Origin: Bursaphelenchus xylophilus
Taxonomy: Eukaryota > Nematoda > Chromadorea > Rhabditida > Aphelenchoididae
Assembly (NCBI GenBank): GCA_904066235.2
Contig: CAJFCV020000001.1
Coordinates: 7,006,001 to 7,070,000 of the forward strand
Length of the DNA: 64,000 bases
Direction: 5' to 3'
This document shows, one piece after another, positions 15,001 through 28,370 of this stretch. The notes beneath the pieces are model-generated. The model was not told the origin of the DNA and made no database searches. It was given only the letters and a program-made list of their open reading frames with translations. Every line of letters starts with the position of its first letter. Position 1 is the stretch's first letter. A program made the translations under genes and the position numbers.

Positions 15001-18000
15001 AGCGGGCCAAACAGTCTGATATTATATACTTGGCACCAATTAAAAAAGAAAAGTGAATTAGTGATGTCGGAGTGAATTGACAAGACCCATACCATTCGAA
15101 ACGTCACAGAATGAGATTTTAAAAACCGCAAGTTTCACCTTTTTTGGAGTTAAATTACGCCCGCAGCGGGCCAAACAGTCTGATATTATACTTGGCACCA
15201 ATTTAAAAAAAAGTGAATTAGTGATGTCGTAGTGAATTGATAAGACCCACACCATTCGAAACGTCACAGAATGAGATTTTAAAAACCGCAAGTTTCACCT
15301 TTTTTGGAGTTAAATTACGCCCGCAGCGGGCCAAACAGTCTGATATTATACTTGGCACCAATTTAAAAAAAAAGAAGTGAATTAGTGATGTCGGAGTGAA
15401 TTGACAGGACCCACACTATTCGAAACGCCACAGAATGAGATTTTAAAAACCGCAAGTTTCACCTTTTTTGGAGTTAAATTACGCCCGCAGCGGGCCAAAC
15501 AGTCTGATATTATATTGGCACCAATTAAAAAAAAAAAGTGAATTAGTGATGTCGGAGTGAATTGACAGGACCCACACTATTCGAAACGTCACAGAATGGG
15601 ATTTTAAAAACCGCAAGTTTCACCTTTTTTGGAGTTAAATTACGCCCGCAGCGGGCCAAACAGTCTGATATTATACTTGGCACCAATTTAAAAAAAAGTG
15701 AATTAGTGATGTCGGAGTGAATTGACAGGACCCACACTATTCGAAACGCCACAGAATGAGATTTTAAAAACCGCAAGTTTCACCTTTTTTGGAGTTAAAT
15801 TACGCCCGCAGCGGGCCAAACAGTCTGATATTATACTTGGCACCAATAAAAAAAAAGTGAATTAGTGATGTCGGAGTGAATTGACAAGACCCATACCATT
15901 CGAAACGTCACAGAATGAGATTTTAAAAACCGCAAGTTTCACCTTTTTTGGAGTTAAATTACGCCCGCAGCGGGCCAAACAGTCTGATATTATACTTGGC
16001 ACCAATTTAAAAAAAAGTGAATGAGTGATGTCGGAGTGAATTGACAAGACCCATACCATTCGAAACGTCACAGAATGAGAATTTAAAAACCGCAAGTTTC
16101 ACCTTTTTTGGAGTTAAATTACGCCCGCAGCGGGCCAAACAGTCTGATATTATACTTGGCACCAATTAAAAAAAAAGTGAATGAGTGATGTCGGAGTGAA
16201 TTGACAAGACCCATACCATTCGAAACGTCACAGAATGAGAATTTAAAAACCGCAAGTTTCACCTTTTTTGGAGTTAAATTACGCCCGCAGCGGGCCAAAC
16301 AGTCTGATATTATACTTGGCACCAATTAAAAAAAAAAGTGAATTAGTGATGTCGGAGTGAATTGACAGGACCCACACTATTCGAAACGCCACAGAATGAG
16401 ATTTTAAAAACCGCAAGTTTCACCTTTTTTGGAGTTAAATTACGCCCGCAGCGGGCCAAACAGTCTGATATTATACTTGGCACCAATTAAAAAAAAAAGT
16501 GAATTAGTGATGTCGGAGTGAATTGATAAGACCCACACCATTCGAAACGTCACAGAATGAGATTTTAAAAACCGCAAGTTTCACCTTTTTTGGAGTTAAA
16601 TTACGCCCGCAGCGGGCCAAACAGTCTGATATTATACTTGGCACCAATTAAAAAAAAGTGAATGAGTGATGTCGGAGTGAATTGACAAGACCCATACCAT
16701 TCGAAACGTCACAGAATGAGAATTTAAAAACCGCAAGTTTCACCTTTTTTGGAGTTAAACTACGCCCGCAGCGGGCCAAACAGTCTGATATTATACTTGG
16801 CACCAATTTAAAAAAAAAGTGAATTAGTGATGTCGGAGTGAATTGATAAGACCCACACCATTCGAAACGTCACAGAATGAGATTTTAAAAACCGCAAGTT
16901 TCACCTTTTTTGGAGTTAAATTACGCCCGCAGCGGGCCAAACAGTCTGATATTATACTTGGCACCAATTAAAAAAAAAGTGAATTAGTGATGTCGGAGTG
17001 AATTGACAAGACCCATACCATTCGAAACGTCACAGAATGAGATTTTAAAAACCGCAAGTTTCACCTTTTTTGGAGTTAAATTGCGCCCGCAGCGGGCCAA
17101 ACAGTCTGATATTATACTTGGCACCAATTTAAAAAAAAGTGAATTAGTGATGTCGGAGTGAATTGATAAGACCCACACCATTCGAAACGTCACAGAATGA
17201 GATTTTAAAAACCGCAAGTTTCACCTTTTTTGGAGTTAAATTACGCCCGCAGCGGGCCAAACAGTCTGATATTATACTTGGCACCAATTTAAAAAAAAGT
17301 GAATTAGTGATGTCGGAGTGAATTGATAAGACCCACACCATTCGAAACGTCACAGAATGAGATTTTAAAAACCGCAAGTTTCACCTTTTTTGGAGTTAAA
17401 TTACGCCCGCAGCGGGCCAAACAGTCTGATATTATACTTGGCACCAATTAAAAAAAAAGTGAATGAGTGATGTCGGAGTGAATTGACAAGACCCATACCA
17501 TTCGAAACGTCACAGAATGAGAATTTAAAAACCGCAAGTTTCACCTTTTTTGGAGTTAAACTACGCCCGCAGCGGGCCAAACAGTCTGATATTATACTTG
17601 GCACCAATTTAAAAAAAAGTGAATTAGTGATGTCGGAGTGAATTGATAAGACCCACACCATTCGAAACGTCACAGAATGAGATTTTAAAAACCGCAAGTT
17701 TCACCTTTTTTGGAGTTAAATTACGCCCGCAGCGGGCCAAACAGTCTGATATTATACTTGGCACCAATTAAAAAAAAAGTGAATTAGTGATGTCGGAGTG
17801 AATTGACAAGACCCATACCATTCGAAACGTCACAGAATGAGAGTTTAAAAACCGCAAGTTTCACCTTTTTTGGAGTTAAATTGCGCCCGCAGCGGGCCAA
17901 ACAGTCTGATATTATACTTGGCACCAATTAAAAAAAAGTAAATTAGTGATGTCGGAGTGAATTGATAAGACCCACACCATTCGAAACGTCACAGAATGAG

Positions 18001-21000
18001 ATTTTAAAAACCGCAAGTTTCACCTTTTTTGGAGTTAAATTACGCCCGCAGCGGGCCAAACAGTCTGATATTATACTTGGCACCAATTAAAAAAAAAGTG
18101 AATTAGTGATGTCGGAGTGAATTGACAAGACCCATACCATTCGAAACGTCACAGAATGAGATTTTAAAAACCGCAAGTTTCACCTTTTTTGGAGTTAAAT
18201 TACGCCCGCAGCGGGCCAAACAGTCTGATATTATACTTGGCACCAATTAAAAAAAAAGTGAATTAGTGATGTCGGAGTGAATTGACAAGACCCATACCAT
18301 TCGAAACGTCACAGAATGAGATTTTAAAAACCGCAAGTTTCACCTTTTTTGGAGTTAAATTGCGCCCGCAGCGGGCCAAACAGTCTGATATTATACTTGG
18401 CACCAATTTAAAAAAAAGTGAATTAGTGATGTCGGAGTGAATTGATAAGACCCACACCATTCGAAACGTCACAGAATGAGATTTTAAAAACCGCAAGTTT
18501 CACCTTTTTTGGAGTTAAATTACGCCCGCAGCGGGCCAAACAGTCTGATATTATACTTGGCACCAATTTAAAAAAAAGTGAATTAGTGATGTCGGAGTGA
18601 ATTGATAAGACCCACACCATTCGAAACGTCACAGAATGAGATTTTAAAAACCGCAAGTTTCACCTTTTTTGGAGTTAAATTACGCCCGCAGCGGGCCAAA
18701 CAGTCTGATATTATACTTGGCACCAATTAAAAAAAAGTGAATTAGTGATGTCGGAGTGAATTGACAAGACCCATACCATTCGAAACGTCACAGAATGAGA
18801 TTTTAAAAACCGCAAGTTTCACCTTTTTTGGAGTTAAATTACGCCCGCAGCGGGCCAAACAGTCTGATATTATACTTGGCACCAATTTAAAAAAAAGTGA
18901 ATTAGTGATGTCGGAGTGAATTGATAAGACCCACACCATTCGAAACGTCACAGAATGAGATTTTAAAAACCGCAAGTTTCACCTTTTTTGGAGTTAAATT
19001 ACGCCCGCAGCGGGCCAAACAGTCTGATATTATACTTGGCACCAATTAAAAAAAAAGTGAATTAGTGATGTCGGAGTGAATTGACAAGACCCATACCATT
19101 CGAAACGTCACAGAATGAGATTTTAAAAACCGCAAGTTTCACCTTTTTTGGAGTTAAATTGCGCCCGCAGCGGGCCAAACAGTCTGATATTATACTTGGC
19201 ACCAATAAAAAAAAAGTGAATTAGTGATGTCGGAGTGAATTGATAAGACCCACACCATTCGAAACGTCACAGAATGAGATTTTAAAAACCGCAAGTTTCA
19301 CCTTTTTTGGAGTTAAATTACGCCCGCAGCGGGCCAAACAGTCTGATATTATACTTGGCACCAATTAAAAAAAAGTGAATTAGTGATGTCGGAGTGAATT
19401 GACAAGACCCATACCATTCGAAACGTCACAGAATGAGATTTTAAAAACCGCAAGTTTCACCTTTTTTGGAGTTAAATTACGCCCGCAGCGGGCCAAACAG
19501 TCTGATATTATACTTGGCACCAATTAAAAAAAAAAGTGAATTAGTGATGTCGGAGTGAATTGATAAGACCCACACCATTCGAAACGTCACAGAATGAGAT
19601 TTTAAAAACCGCAAGTTTCACCTTTTTTGGAGTTAAATTACGCCCGCAGCGGGCCAAACAGTCTGATATTATACTTGGCACCAATTAAAAAAAAAGTGAA
19701 TTAGTGATGTCGGAGTGAATTGACAAGACCCATACCATTCGAAACGTCACAGAATGAGATTTTAAAAACCGCAAGTTTCACCTTTTTTGGAGTTAAACTA
19801 CGCCCGCAGCGGGCCAAACAGTCTGATATTATACTTGGCACCAATTTAAAAAAAAAGTGAATTAGTGATGTCGGAGTGAATTGATAAGACCCACACCATT
19901 CGAAACGTCACAGAATGAGATTTTAAAAACCGCAAGTTTCACCTTTTTTGGAGTTAAATTGCGCCCGCAGCGGGCCAAACAGTCTGATATTATATACTTG
20001 GCACCAATTAAAAAAAAAAAGTGAATTAGTGATGTCGGAGTGAATTGACAAGACCCATACCATTCGAAACGTCACAGAATGAGATTTTAAAAACCGCAAG
20101 TTTCACCTTTTTTGGAGTTAAATTGCGCCCGCAGCGGGCCAAACAGTCTGATATTATACTTGGCACCAATTTAAAAAAAAAGTGAATTAGTGATGTCGGA
20201 GTGAATTGATAAGACCCACACCATTCGAAACGTCACAGAATGAGATTTTAAAAACCGCAAGTTTCACCTTTTTTGGAGTTAAATTACGCCCGCAGCGGGC
20301 CAAACAGTCTGATATTATACTTGGCACCAATTTAAAAAAAAAGTGAATTAGTGATGTCGGAGTGAATTGATAAGACCCACACCATTCGAAACGTCACAGA
20401 ATGAGATTTTAAAAACCGCAAGTTTCACCTTTTTTGGAGTTAAATTACGCCCGCAGCGGGCCAAACAGTCTGATATTATACTTGGCACCAATTAAAAAAA
20501 AAGTGAATGAGTGATGTCGGAGTGAATTGACAAGACCCATACCATTCGAAACGTCACAGAATGAGAATTTAAAAACCGCAAGTTTCACCTTTTTTGGAGT
20601 TAAACTACGCCCGCAGCGGGCCAAACAGTCTGATATTATACTTGGCACCAATTTAAAAAAAAGTGAATTAGTGATGTCGGAGTGAATTGATAAGACCCAC
20701 ACCATTCGAAACGTCACAGAATGAGATTTTAAAAACCGCAAGTTTCACCTTTTTTGGAGTTAAATTACGCCCGCAGCGGGCCAAACAGTCTGATATTATA
20801 CTTGGCACCAATTAAAAAAAAGTGAATTAGTGATGTCGGAGTGAATTGACAAGACCCATACCATTCGAAACGTCACAGAATGAGATTTTAAAAACCGCAA
20901 GTTTCACCTTTTTTGGAGTTAAATTGCGCCCGCAGCGGGCCAAACAGTCTGATATTATACTTGGCACCAATTAAAAAAAAGTAAATTAGTGATGTCGGAG

Positions 21001-24000
21001 TGAATTGATAAGACCCACACCATTCGAAACGTCACAGAATGAGATTTTAAAAACCGCAAGTTTCACCTTTTTTGGAGTTAAATTACGCCCGCAGCGGGCC
21101 AAACAGTCTGATATTATACTTGGCACCAATTAAAAAAAAGTAAATTAGTGATGTCGGAGTGAATTGACAAGACCCATACCATTCGAAACGTCACAGAATG
21201 AGATTTTAAAAACCGCAAGTTTCACCTTTTTTGGAGTTAAATTACGCCCGCAGCGGGCCAAACAGTCTGATATTATACTTGGCACCAATTAAAAAAAAAA
21301 GTGAATTAGTGATGTCGGAGTGAATTGATAAGACCCACACCATTCGAAACGTCACAGAATGAGATTTTAAAAACCGCAAGTTTCACCTTTTTTGGAGTTA
21401 AATTACGCCCGCAGCGGGCCAAACAGTCTGATATTATACTTGGCACCAATTAAAAAAAAAGTGAATTAGTGATGTCGGAGTGAATTGACAAGACCCATAC
21501 CATTCGAAACGTCACAGAATGAGATTTTAAAAACCGCAAGTTTCACCTTTTTTGGAGTTAAACTACGCCCGCAGCGGGCCAAACAGTCTGATATTATACT
21601 TGGCACCAATTTAAAAAAAAAGTGAATTAGTGATGTCGGAGTGAATTGATAAGACCCACACCATTCGAAACGTCACAGAATGAGATTTTAAAAACCGCAA
21701 GTTTCACCTTTTTTGGAGTTAAATTACGCCCGCAGCGGGCCAAACAGTCTGATATTATACTTGGCACCAATTAAAAAAAAAGTGAATTAGTGATGTCGGA
21801 GTGAATTGACAAGACCCATACCATTCGAAACGTCACAGAATGAGATTTTAAAAACCGCAAGTTTCACCTTTTTTGGAGTTAAATTGCGCCCGCAGCGGGC
21901 CAAACAGTCTGATATTATACTTGGCACCAATTTAAAAAAAAAGTGAATTAGTGATGTCGGAGTGAATTGATAAGACCCACACCATTCGAAACGTCACAGA
22001 ATGAGATTTTAAAAACCGCAAGTTTCACCTTTTTTGGAGTTAAATTACGCCCGCAGCGGGCCAAACAGTCTGATATTATACTTGGCACCAATTTAAAAAA
22101 AAGTGAATTAGTGATGTCGGAGTGAATTGATAAGACCCACACCATTCGAAACGTCACAGAATGAGATTTTAAAAACCGCAAGTTTCACCTTTTTTGGAGT
22201 TAAATTACGCCCGCAGCGGGCCAAACAGTCTGATATTATACTTGGCACCAATTAAAAAAAAGTGAATGAGTGATGTCGGAGTGAATTGACAAGACCCATA
22301 CCATTCGAAACGTCACAGAATGAGATTTTAAAAACCGCAAGTTTCACCTTTTTTGGAGTTAAATTACGCCCGCAGCGGGCCAAACAGTCTGATATTATAC
22401 TTGGCACCAATTAAAAAAAAGTGAATTAGTGATGTCGGAGTGAATTGACAAGACCCATACCATTCGAAACGTCACAGAATGAGATTTTAAAAACCGCAAG
22501 TTTCACCTTTTTTGGAGTTAAATTGCGCCCGCAGCGGGCCAAACAGTCTGATATTATACTTGGCACCAATAAAAAAAAAGTGAATTAGTGATGTCGGAGT
22601 GAATTGATAAGACCCACACCATTCGAAACGTCACAGAATGAGATTTTAAAAACCGCAAGTTTCACCTTTTTTGGAGTTAAATTACGCCCGCAGCGGGCCA
22701 AACAGTCTGATATTATACTTGGCACCAATTAAAAAAAAAGTGAATTAGTGATGTCGGAGTGAATTGACAAGACCCATACCATTCGAAACGTCACAGAATG
22801 AGATTTTAAAGACCGCAAGTTTCACCTTTTTTGGAGTTAAATTACGCCCGCAGCGGGCCAAACAGTCTGATATTATACTTGGCACCAATTAAAAAAAAAG
22901 TGAATTAGTGATGTCGGAGTGAATTGACAAGACCCATACCATTCGAAACGTCACAGAATGAGATTTTAAAAACCGCAAGTTTCACCTTTTTTGGAGTTAA
23001 ATTGCGCCCGCAGCGGGCCAAACAGTCTGATATTATACTTGGCACCAATTAAAAAAAAAGTGAATTAGTGATGTCGGAGTGAATTGACAAGACCCATACC
23101 ATTCGAAACGTCACAGAATGAGATTTTAAAAACCGCAAGTTTCACCTTTTTTGGAGTTAAATTACGCCCGCAGCGGGCCAAACAGTCTGATATTATACTT
23201 GGCACCAATTAAAAAAAAAAGTGAATTAGTGATGTCGGAGTGAATTGACAAGACCCATACCATTCGAAACGTCACAGAATGAGATTTTAAAAACCGCAAG
23301 TTTCACCTTTTTTGGAGTTAAATTGCGCCCGCAGCGGGCCAAACAGTCTGATATTATACTTGGCACCAATTTAAAAAAAAGTGAATTAGTGATGTCGGAG
23401 TGAATTGACAAGACCCATACCATTCGAAACGTCACAGAATGGGATTTTAAAAACCGCAAGTTTCACCTTTTTTGGAGTTAAATTACGCCCGCAGCGGGCC
23501 AAACAGTCTGATATTATACTTGGCACCAATTAAAAAAAAAGTGAATTAGTGATGTCGGAGTGAATTGACAAGACCCATACCATTCGAAACGTCACAGAAT
23601 GAGATTTTAAAAACCGCAAGTTTCACCTTTTTTGGAGTTAAATTGCGCCCGCAGCGGGCCAAACAGTCTGATATTATACTTGGCACCAATTTAAAAAAAA
23701 AGTGAATTAGTGATGTCGGAGTGAATTGACAAGACCCATACCATTCGAAACGTCACAGAATGAGATTTTAAAAACCGCAAGTTTCACCTTTTTTGGAGTT
23801 AAATTGCGCCCGCAGCGGGCCAAACAGTCTGATATTATACTTGGCACCAATTTAAAAAAAAGTGAATTAGTGATGTCGGAGTGAATTGACAAGACCCATA
23901 CCATTCGAAACGTCACAGAATGAGATTTTAAAAACCGCAAGTTTCACCTTTTTTGGAGTTAAATTGCGCCCGCAGCGGGCCAAACAGTCTGATATTATAC

Positions 24001-26879
24001 TTGGCACCAATTAAAAAAAAGTAAATTAGTGATGTCGGAGTGAATTGATAAGACCCACACCATTCGAAACGTCACAGAATGAGATTTTAAAAACCGCAAG
24101 TTTCACCTTTTTTGGAGTTAAATTGCGCCCGCAGCGGGCCAAACAGTCTGATATTATACTTGGCACCAATTAAAAAAAAGTGAATTAGTGATGTCGGAGT
24201 GAATTGATAAGACCCACACCATTCGAAACGTCACAGAATGAGATTTTAAAAACCGCAAGTTTCACCTTTTTTGGAGTTAAATTACGCCCGCAGCGGGCCA
24301 AACAGTCTGATATTATACTTGGCACCAATTAAAAAAAAAGTGAATTAGTGATGTCGGAGTGAATTGACAAGACCCATACCATTCGAAACGTCACAGAATG
24401 AGATTTTAAAGACCGCAAGTTTCACCTTTTTTGGAGTTAAATTACGCCCGCAGCGGGCCAAACAGTCTGATATTATACTTGGCACCAATTAAAAAAAAAG
24501 TGAATTAGTGATGTCGGAGTGAATTGACAAGACCCATACCATTCGAAACGTCACAGAATGAGATTTTAAAAACCGCAAGTTTCACCTTTTTTGGAGTTAA
24601 ATTGCGCCCGCAGCGGGCCAAACAGTCTGATATTATACTTGGCACCAATTAAAAAAAAAGTGAATTAGTGATGTCGGAGTGAATTGACAAGACCCATACC
24701 ATTCGAAACGTCACAGAATGAGATTTTAAAAACCGCAAGTTTCACCTTTTTTGGAGTTAAATTACGCCCGCAGCGGGCCAAACAGTCTGATATTATACTT
24801 GGCACCAATTAAAAAAAAAGTGAATTAGTGATGTCGGAGTGAATTGACAAGACCCATACCATTCGAAACGTCACAGAATGAGATTTTAAAAACCGCAAGT
24901 TTCACCTTTTTTGGAGTTAAATTGCGCCCGCAGCGGGCCAAACAGTCTGATATTATACTTGGCACCAATTTAAAAAAAAGTGAATTAGTGATGTCGGAGT
25001 GAATTGACAAGACCCATACCATTCGAAACGTCACAGAATGGGATTTTAAAAACCGCAAGTTTCACCTTTTTTGGAGTTAAATTACGCCCGCAGCGGGCCA
25101 AACAGTCTGATATTATACTTGGCACCAATTAAAAAAAAAGTGAATTAGTGATGTCGGAGTGAATTGACAAGACCCATACCATTCGAAACGTCACAGAATG
25201 AGATTTTAAAAACCGCAAGTTTCACCTTTTTTGGAGTTAAATTGCGCCCGCAGCGGGCCAAACAGTCTGATATTATACTTGGCACCAATTTAAAAAAAAG
25301 TGAATTAGTGATGTCGGAGTGAATTGACAAGACCCATACCATTCGAAACGTCACAGAATGAGATTTTAAAAACCGCAAGTTTCACCTTTTTTGGAGTTAA
25401 ATTGCGCCCGCAGCGGGCCAAACAGTCTGATATTATACTTGGCACCAATTTAAAAAAAAGTGAATTAGTGATGTCGGAGTGAATTGACAAGACCCATACC
25501 ATTCGAAACGTCACAGAATGAGATTTTAAAAACCGCAAGTTTCACCTTTTTTGGAGTTAAATTGCGCCCGCAGCGGGCCAAACAGTCTGATATTATACTT
25601 GGCACCAATTAAAAAAAAGTAAATTAGTGATGTCGGAGTGAATTGATAAGACCCACACCATTCGAAACGTCACAGAATGAGATTTTAAAAACCGCAAGTT
25701 TCACCTTTTTTGGAGTTAAATTACGCCCGCAGCGGGCCAAACAGTCTGATATTATACTTGGCACCAATTTAAAAAAAAGTGAATTAGTGATGTCGGAGTG
25801 AATTGATAAGACCCACACCATTCGAAACGTCACAGAATGAGATTTTAAAAACCGCAAGTTTCACCTTTTTTGGAGTTTAATTACGCCCGCAGCGGGCCAA
25901 ACAGTCTGATATTATACTTGGCACCAATTTAAAAAAAAAAGTGAATTAGTGATGTCGAAGTGAATTGACAAGACCCATACCGTTCGAAACGTCACAGAAT
26001 GAGATTTTAAAAACCGCAAGTTTCACCTTTTTTGGAGTTAAATTACGCCCGCAGCGGGCCAAACAGTCTGATATTATACTTGGCACCAATTTAAAAAAAA
26101 GTGAATTAGTGATGTCGGAGTGAATTGACAAGACCCATACCATTCGAAACGTCACAGAATGAGATTTTAAAAACCGCAAGTTTCACCTTTTTTGGAGTTG
26201 AATTACGCCCGCAGCGGGCCAAACAGTCTGATATTATACTTGGCACCAATTTAAAAAAAAAGTGAATTAGTGATGTCGAAGTGAATTGACAAGACCCATA
26301 CCGTTCGAAACGTCACAGAATGAGATTTTAAAAACCGCAAGTTTCACCTTTTTTGGAGTTAAATTACGCCCGCAGCGGGCCAAACAGTCTGATATTATAC
26401 TTGGCACCAATTTAAAAAAAAAGTGAATTAGTGATGTCGGCGTGAATTGATAAGACCCACACCATTCGAAACGTCACAGAATGAGATTTTAAAAACCGCA
26501 AGTTTCACCTTTTTTGGAGTTAAATTACGCCCGCAGCGGGCCAAACAGTCTGATATTATACTTGGCACCAATAAAAAAAAAGTGAATTAGTGATGTCGGA
26601 GTGAATTGATAAGACCCACACCATTCGAAACGTCACAGAATGAGATTTTAAAAACCGCAAGTTTCACCTTTTTTGGAGTTAAATTACGCCCGCAGCGGGC
26701 CAAACAGTCTGATATTATACTTGGCACCAATTTAAAAAAAAGTGAATTAGTGATGTCGAAGTGAATTGACAATACCCATACCGTTCGAAACGTCACAGAA
26801 TGAGATTTTAAAAACCGCAAGTTTCACCTTTTTTGGAGTTAAATTACGCCCGCAGCGGGCCAAACAGTCTGATATTATA
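1..26879. repeat. Satellite array, left block, monomer about 160 bp
   Basis: Head-to-tail tandem repeat of a 160-161 bp monomer, about 167 copies, continuing past the left edge of the window. Each monomer carries the palindrome ttcgaa, a GC-rich hairpin (gcccgcagcgggc, 5 bp stem, CAG loop) and an A-tract of about 7-11 A that accounts for most length variation. Two monomer types interleave over much of the block: one reading gataag...acccacacc and one reading gacaag...acccatacc. Copies otherwise differ by few substitutions, so the array is strongly homogenised. Reverse-strand ORFs of 77-98 aa recur in it, but they are by-products of the monomer and span monomer borders, so I do not call them genes. 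Function unknown; such arrays commonly mark centromeric, subtelomeric or heterochromatic DNA. Confidence 0.97.
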
Positions 26880-28370
26880 TACTCCGCGTACAATGTTTTG
26901 ACCCCCCTTCTAACTCGGCCCAAAGTGTACCAATTGGGACCAAATTTGGTATGTAGTCTACTCACAGGCTAGTAACAAAAAATAACATAGCAAGACAAAA
27001 CATTTTGTTGTATTTCAAAATCCAGGGGCAATTTTCAAAAATCACCTTTAAAAATCGGGGAAAAAGTTTTGACCCCCTTGAAAAAAAGTTAGATATCACC
27101 AGCGGGTGTCGCCCAAACCTACTGCAATTGACGTCCCATGCCTGAATACAGGTTAATAAATAATTTTCCGTTGAATGCTTCGTCGCATTTGAGGATTCAA
27201 CGCGTTAAACCGTTTTTGATGTAGAGGTGCCCAAAATGGTAAAAATCTTGCCCTAGCGTTTTCCTAGAGCTCTAAATTGGGTTTATATTATGTTATTTAG
27301 ACCTGTATTTACCTTCTCCTTTCAATAAAAGTGCATGGTGGCCTGGCGGTGTAGATTCGGCAGATACCCTCTTGTCATGCCCAGCCTTGGTGAGCTATTT
27401 GCTCTTTGACTCAAGGTCGAGACGTGGTCGTTAGGTCCTCAATGTAATCCTGAGACTCCTATTTACTCTCAGTAATGTAAAATGTTTCGATTTGACACGT
27501 TTTGTAATGGGTTTCATTTACCTTAATCTTAAGTTTGCCGTTACTGTAGATGACCCCGAGTACGATGACATCCCCTCCTCCTATTTGGCGTTTCATACGT
27601 CTCAAATGAGTATGGTGGGTGCTGTAGCGTCTTAAATTACCTGGTCCAGCAAATGAAAGCCGTTTTTGGTGGCCAAAAATCCATTTGAAAAACGCGGGTT
27701 TTTCGTTAAGGTGCAGGTCGGCGATGTTGCGCCTGCAAACCATACGAGACCGTGTCAGCCGGAGTTCATTCTTTGTTTGAGAGTAACTAGGAGTCTCAGG
27801 ATTACATTGAGGACCTAACGACCACATCTCGACCTTGAGTCAAAGAGCAAATGGCTCACCAAGGCTGGGCATGACAAGAGGGTATCTGCCGAATCTACAC
27901 CGCCAGGCCACCATGCACTTTTATCGAAAGGAGAAAGTAAATACAGGTCTAAATAACATAATATAAACCCAATTTAGAACTCTAGGAAAACGCTAGGGCA
28001 AGATTTTTAACATTTTGGGCACCTCTACATCAAAAACGGTTTAACGCGTTGAATCCTCAAATGCGACGAAGCATTCAACGGAAAATTATTTATTAACCTG
28101 TATTCAGGCATGGGACGTCAATTGCAGTAGGTTTGGGCGACACCCGCTGGTGATATCTAACTTTTTTTCAAGGGGGGTCAAAACTTTTTCCCCGATTTTT
28201 AAAGGTGATTTTTGAAAATTGCCCCTGGATTTTGAAATACAACAAAATGTTTTGTCTTGCTATGTTATTTTTTGTTACAAGCCTGTGAGTAGACTACATA
28301 CCAAATTTGGTCCCAATTGGTACACTTTGGACCGAGTTAGAAGGGGGGTCAAAACATTGTACGCGGAGTA
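26880..28370. mobile_element. Tc1/mariner-type foldback element with 0.59 kb inverted arms
   Basis: The two ends are inverted copies: 26,880-27,470 and 27,779-28,370, nearly identical, starting tactccgcgtac. They flank a unique spacer of about 308 bp. The satellite reads gatattaTActtggc; here the element sits between gatattaTA and TActtggc, so the target duplication is TA, as expected for the IS630/Tc1/mariner superfamily. The spacer encodes, on the minus strand, a recognisable fragment of a Tc1-like transposase. The element is therefore a non-autonomous or dead long-inverted-repeat derivative that inserted into the satellite. Satellite monomers resume in register on the right side. Confidence 0.9.
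27459..27827 (-). pseudogene. Tc1-like transposase fragment (relic)
   Basis: A 122-codon reading frame spanning the spacer of the foldback element and running into both inverted arms. The central part resembles the catalytic region of Tc1/mariner transposases: an aromatic-rich KWIFGHQKRLSFAGPG block where active enzymes have a F-S-D-E-K-type motif, then RRMKRQIGGGDVIVLGVIYS and NGKLKI, matching the family's RRxxGGGSVMVWGxIxxxGK stretch. The catalytic aspartate position in the first block is not aspartate (G-H-Q instead of S-D-E). The N-terminal DNA-binding domain and the C-terminal DDE residues are absent, having been replaced by the inverted arms. About a third of a normal transposase of some 340 residues remains, so it is not expected to be active. 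Confidence 0.75.
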
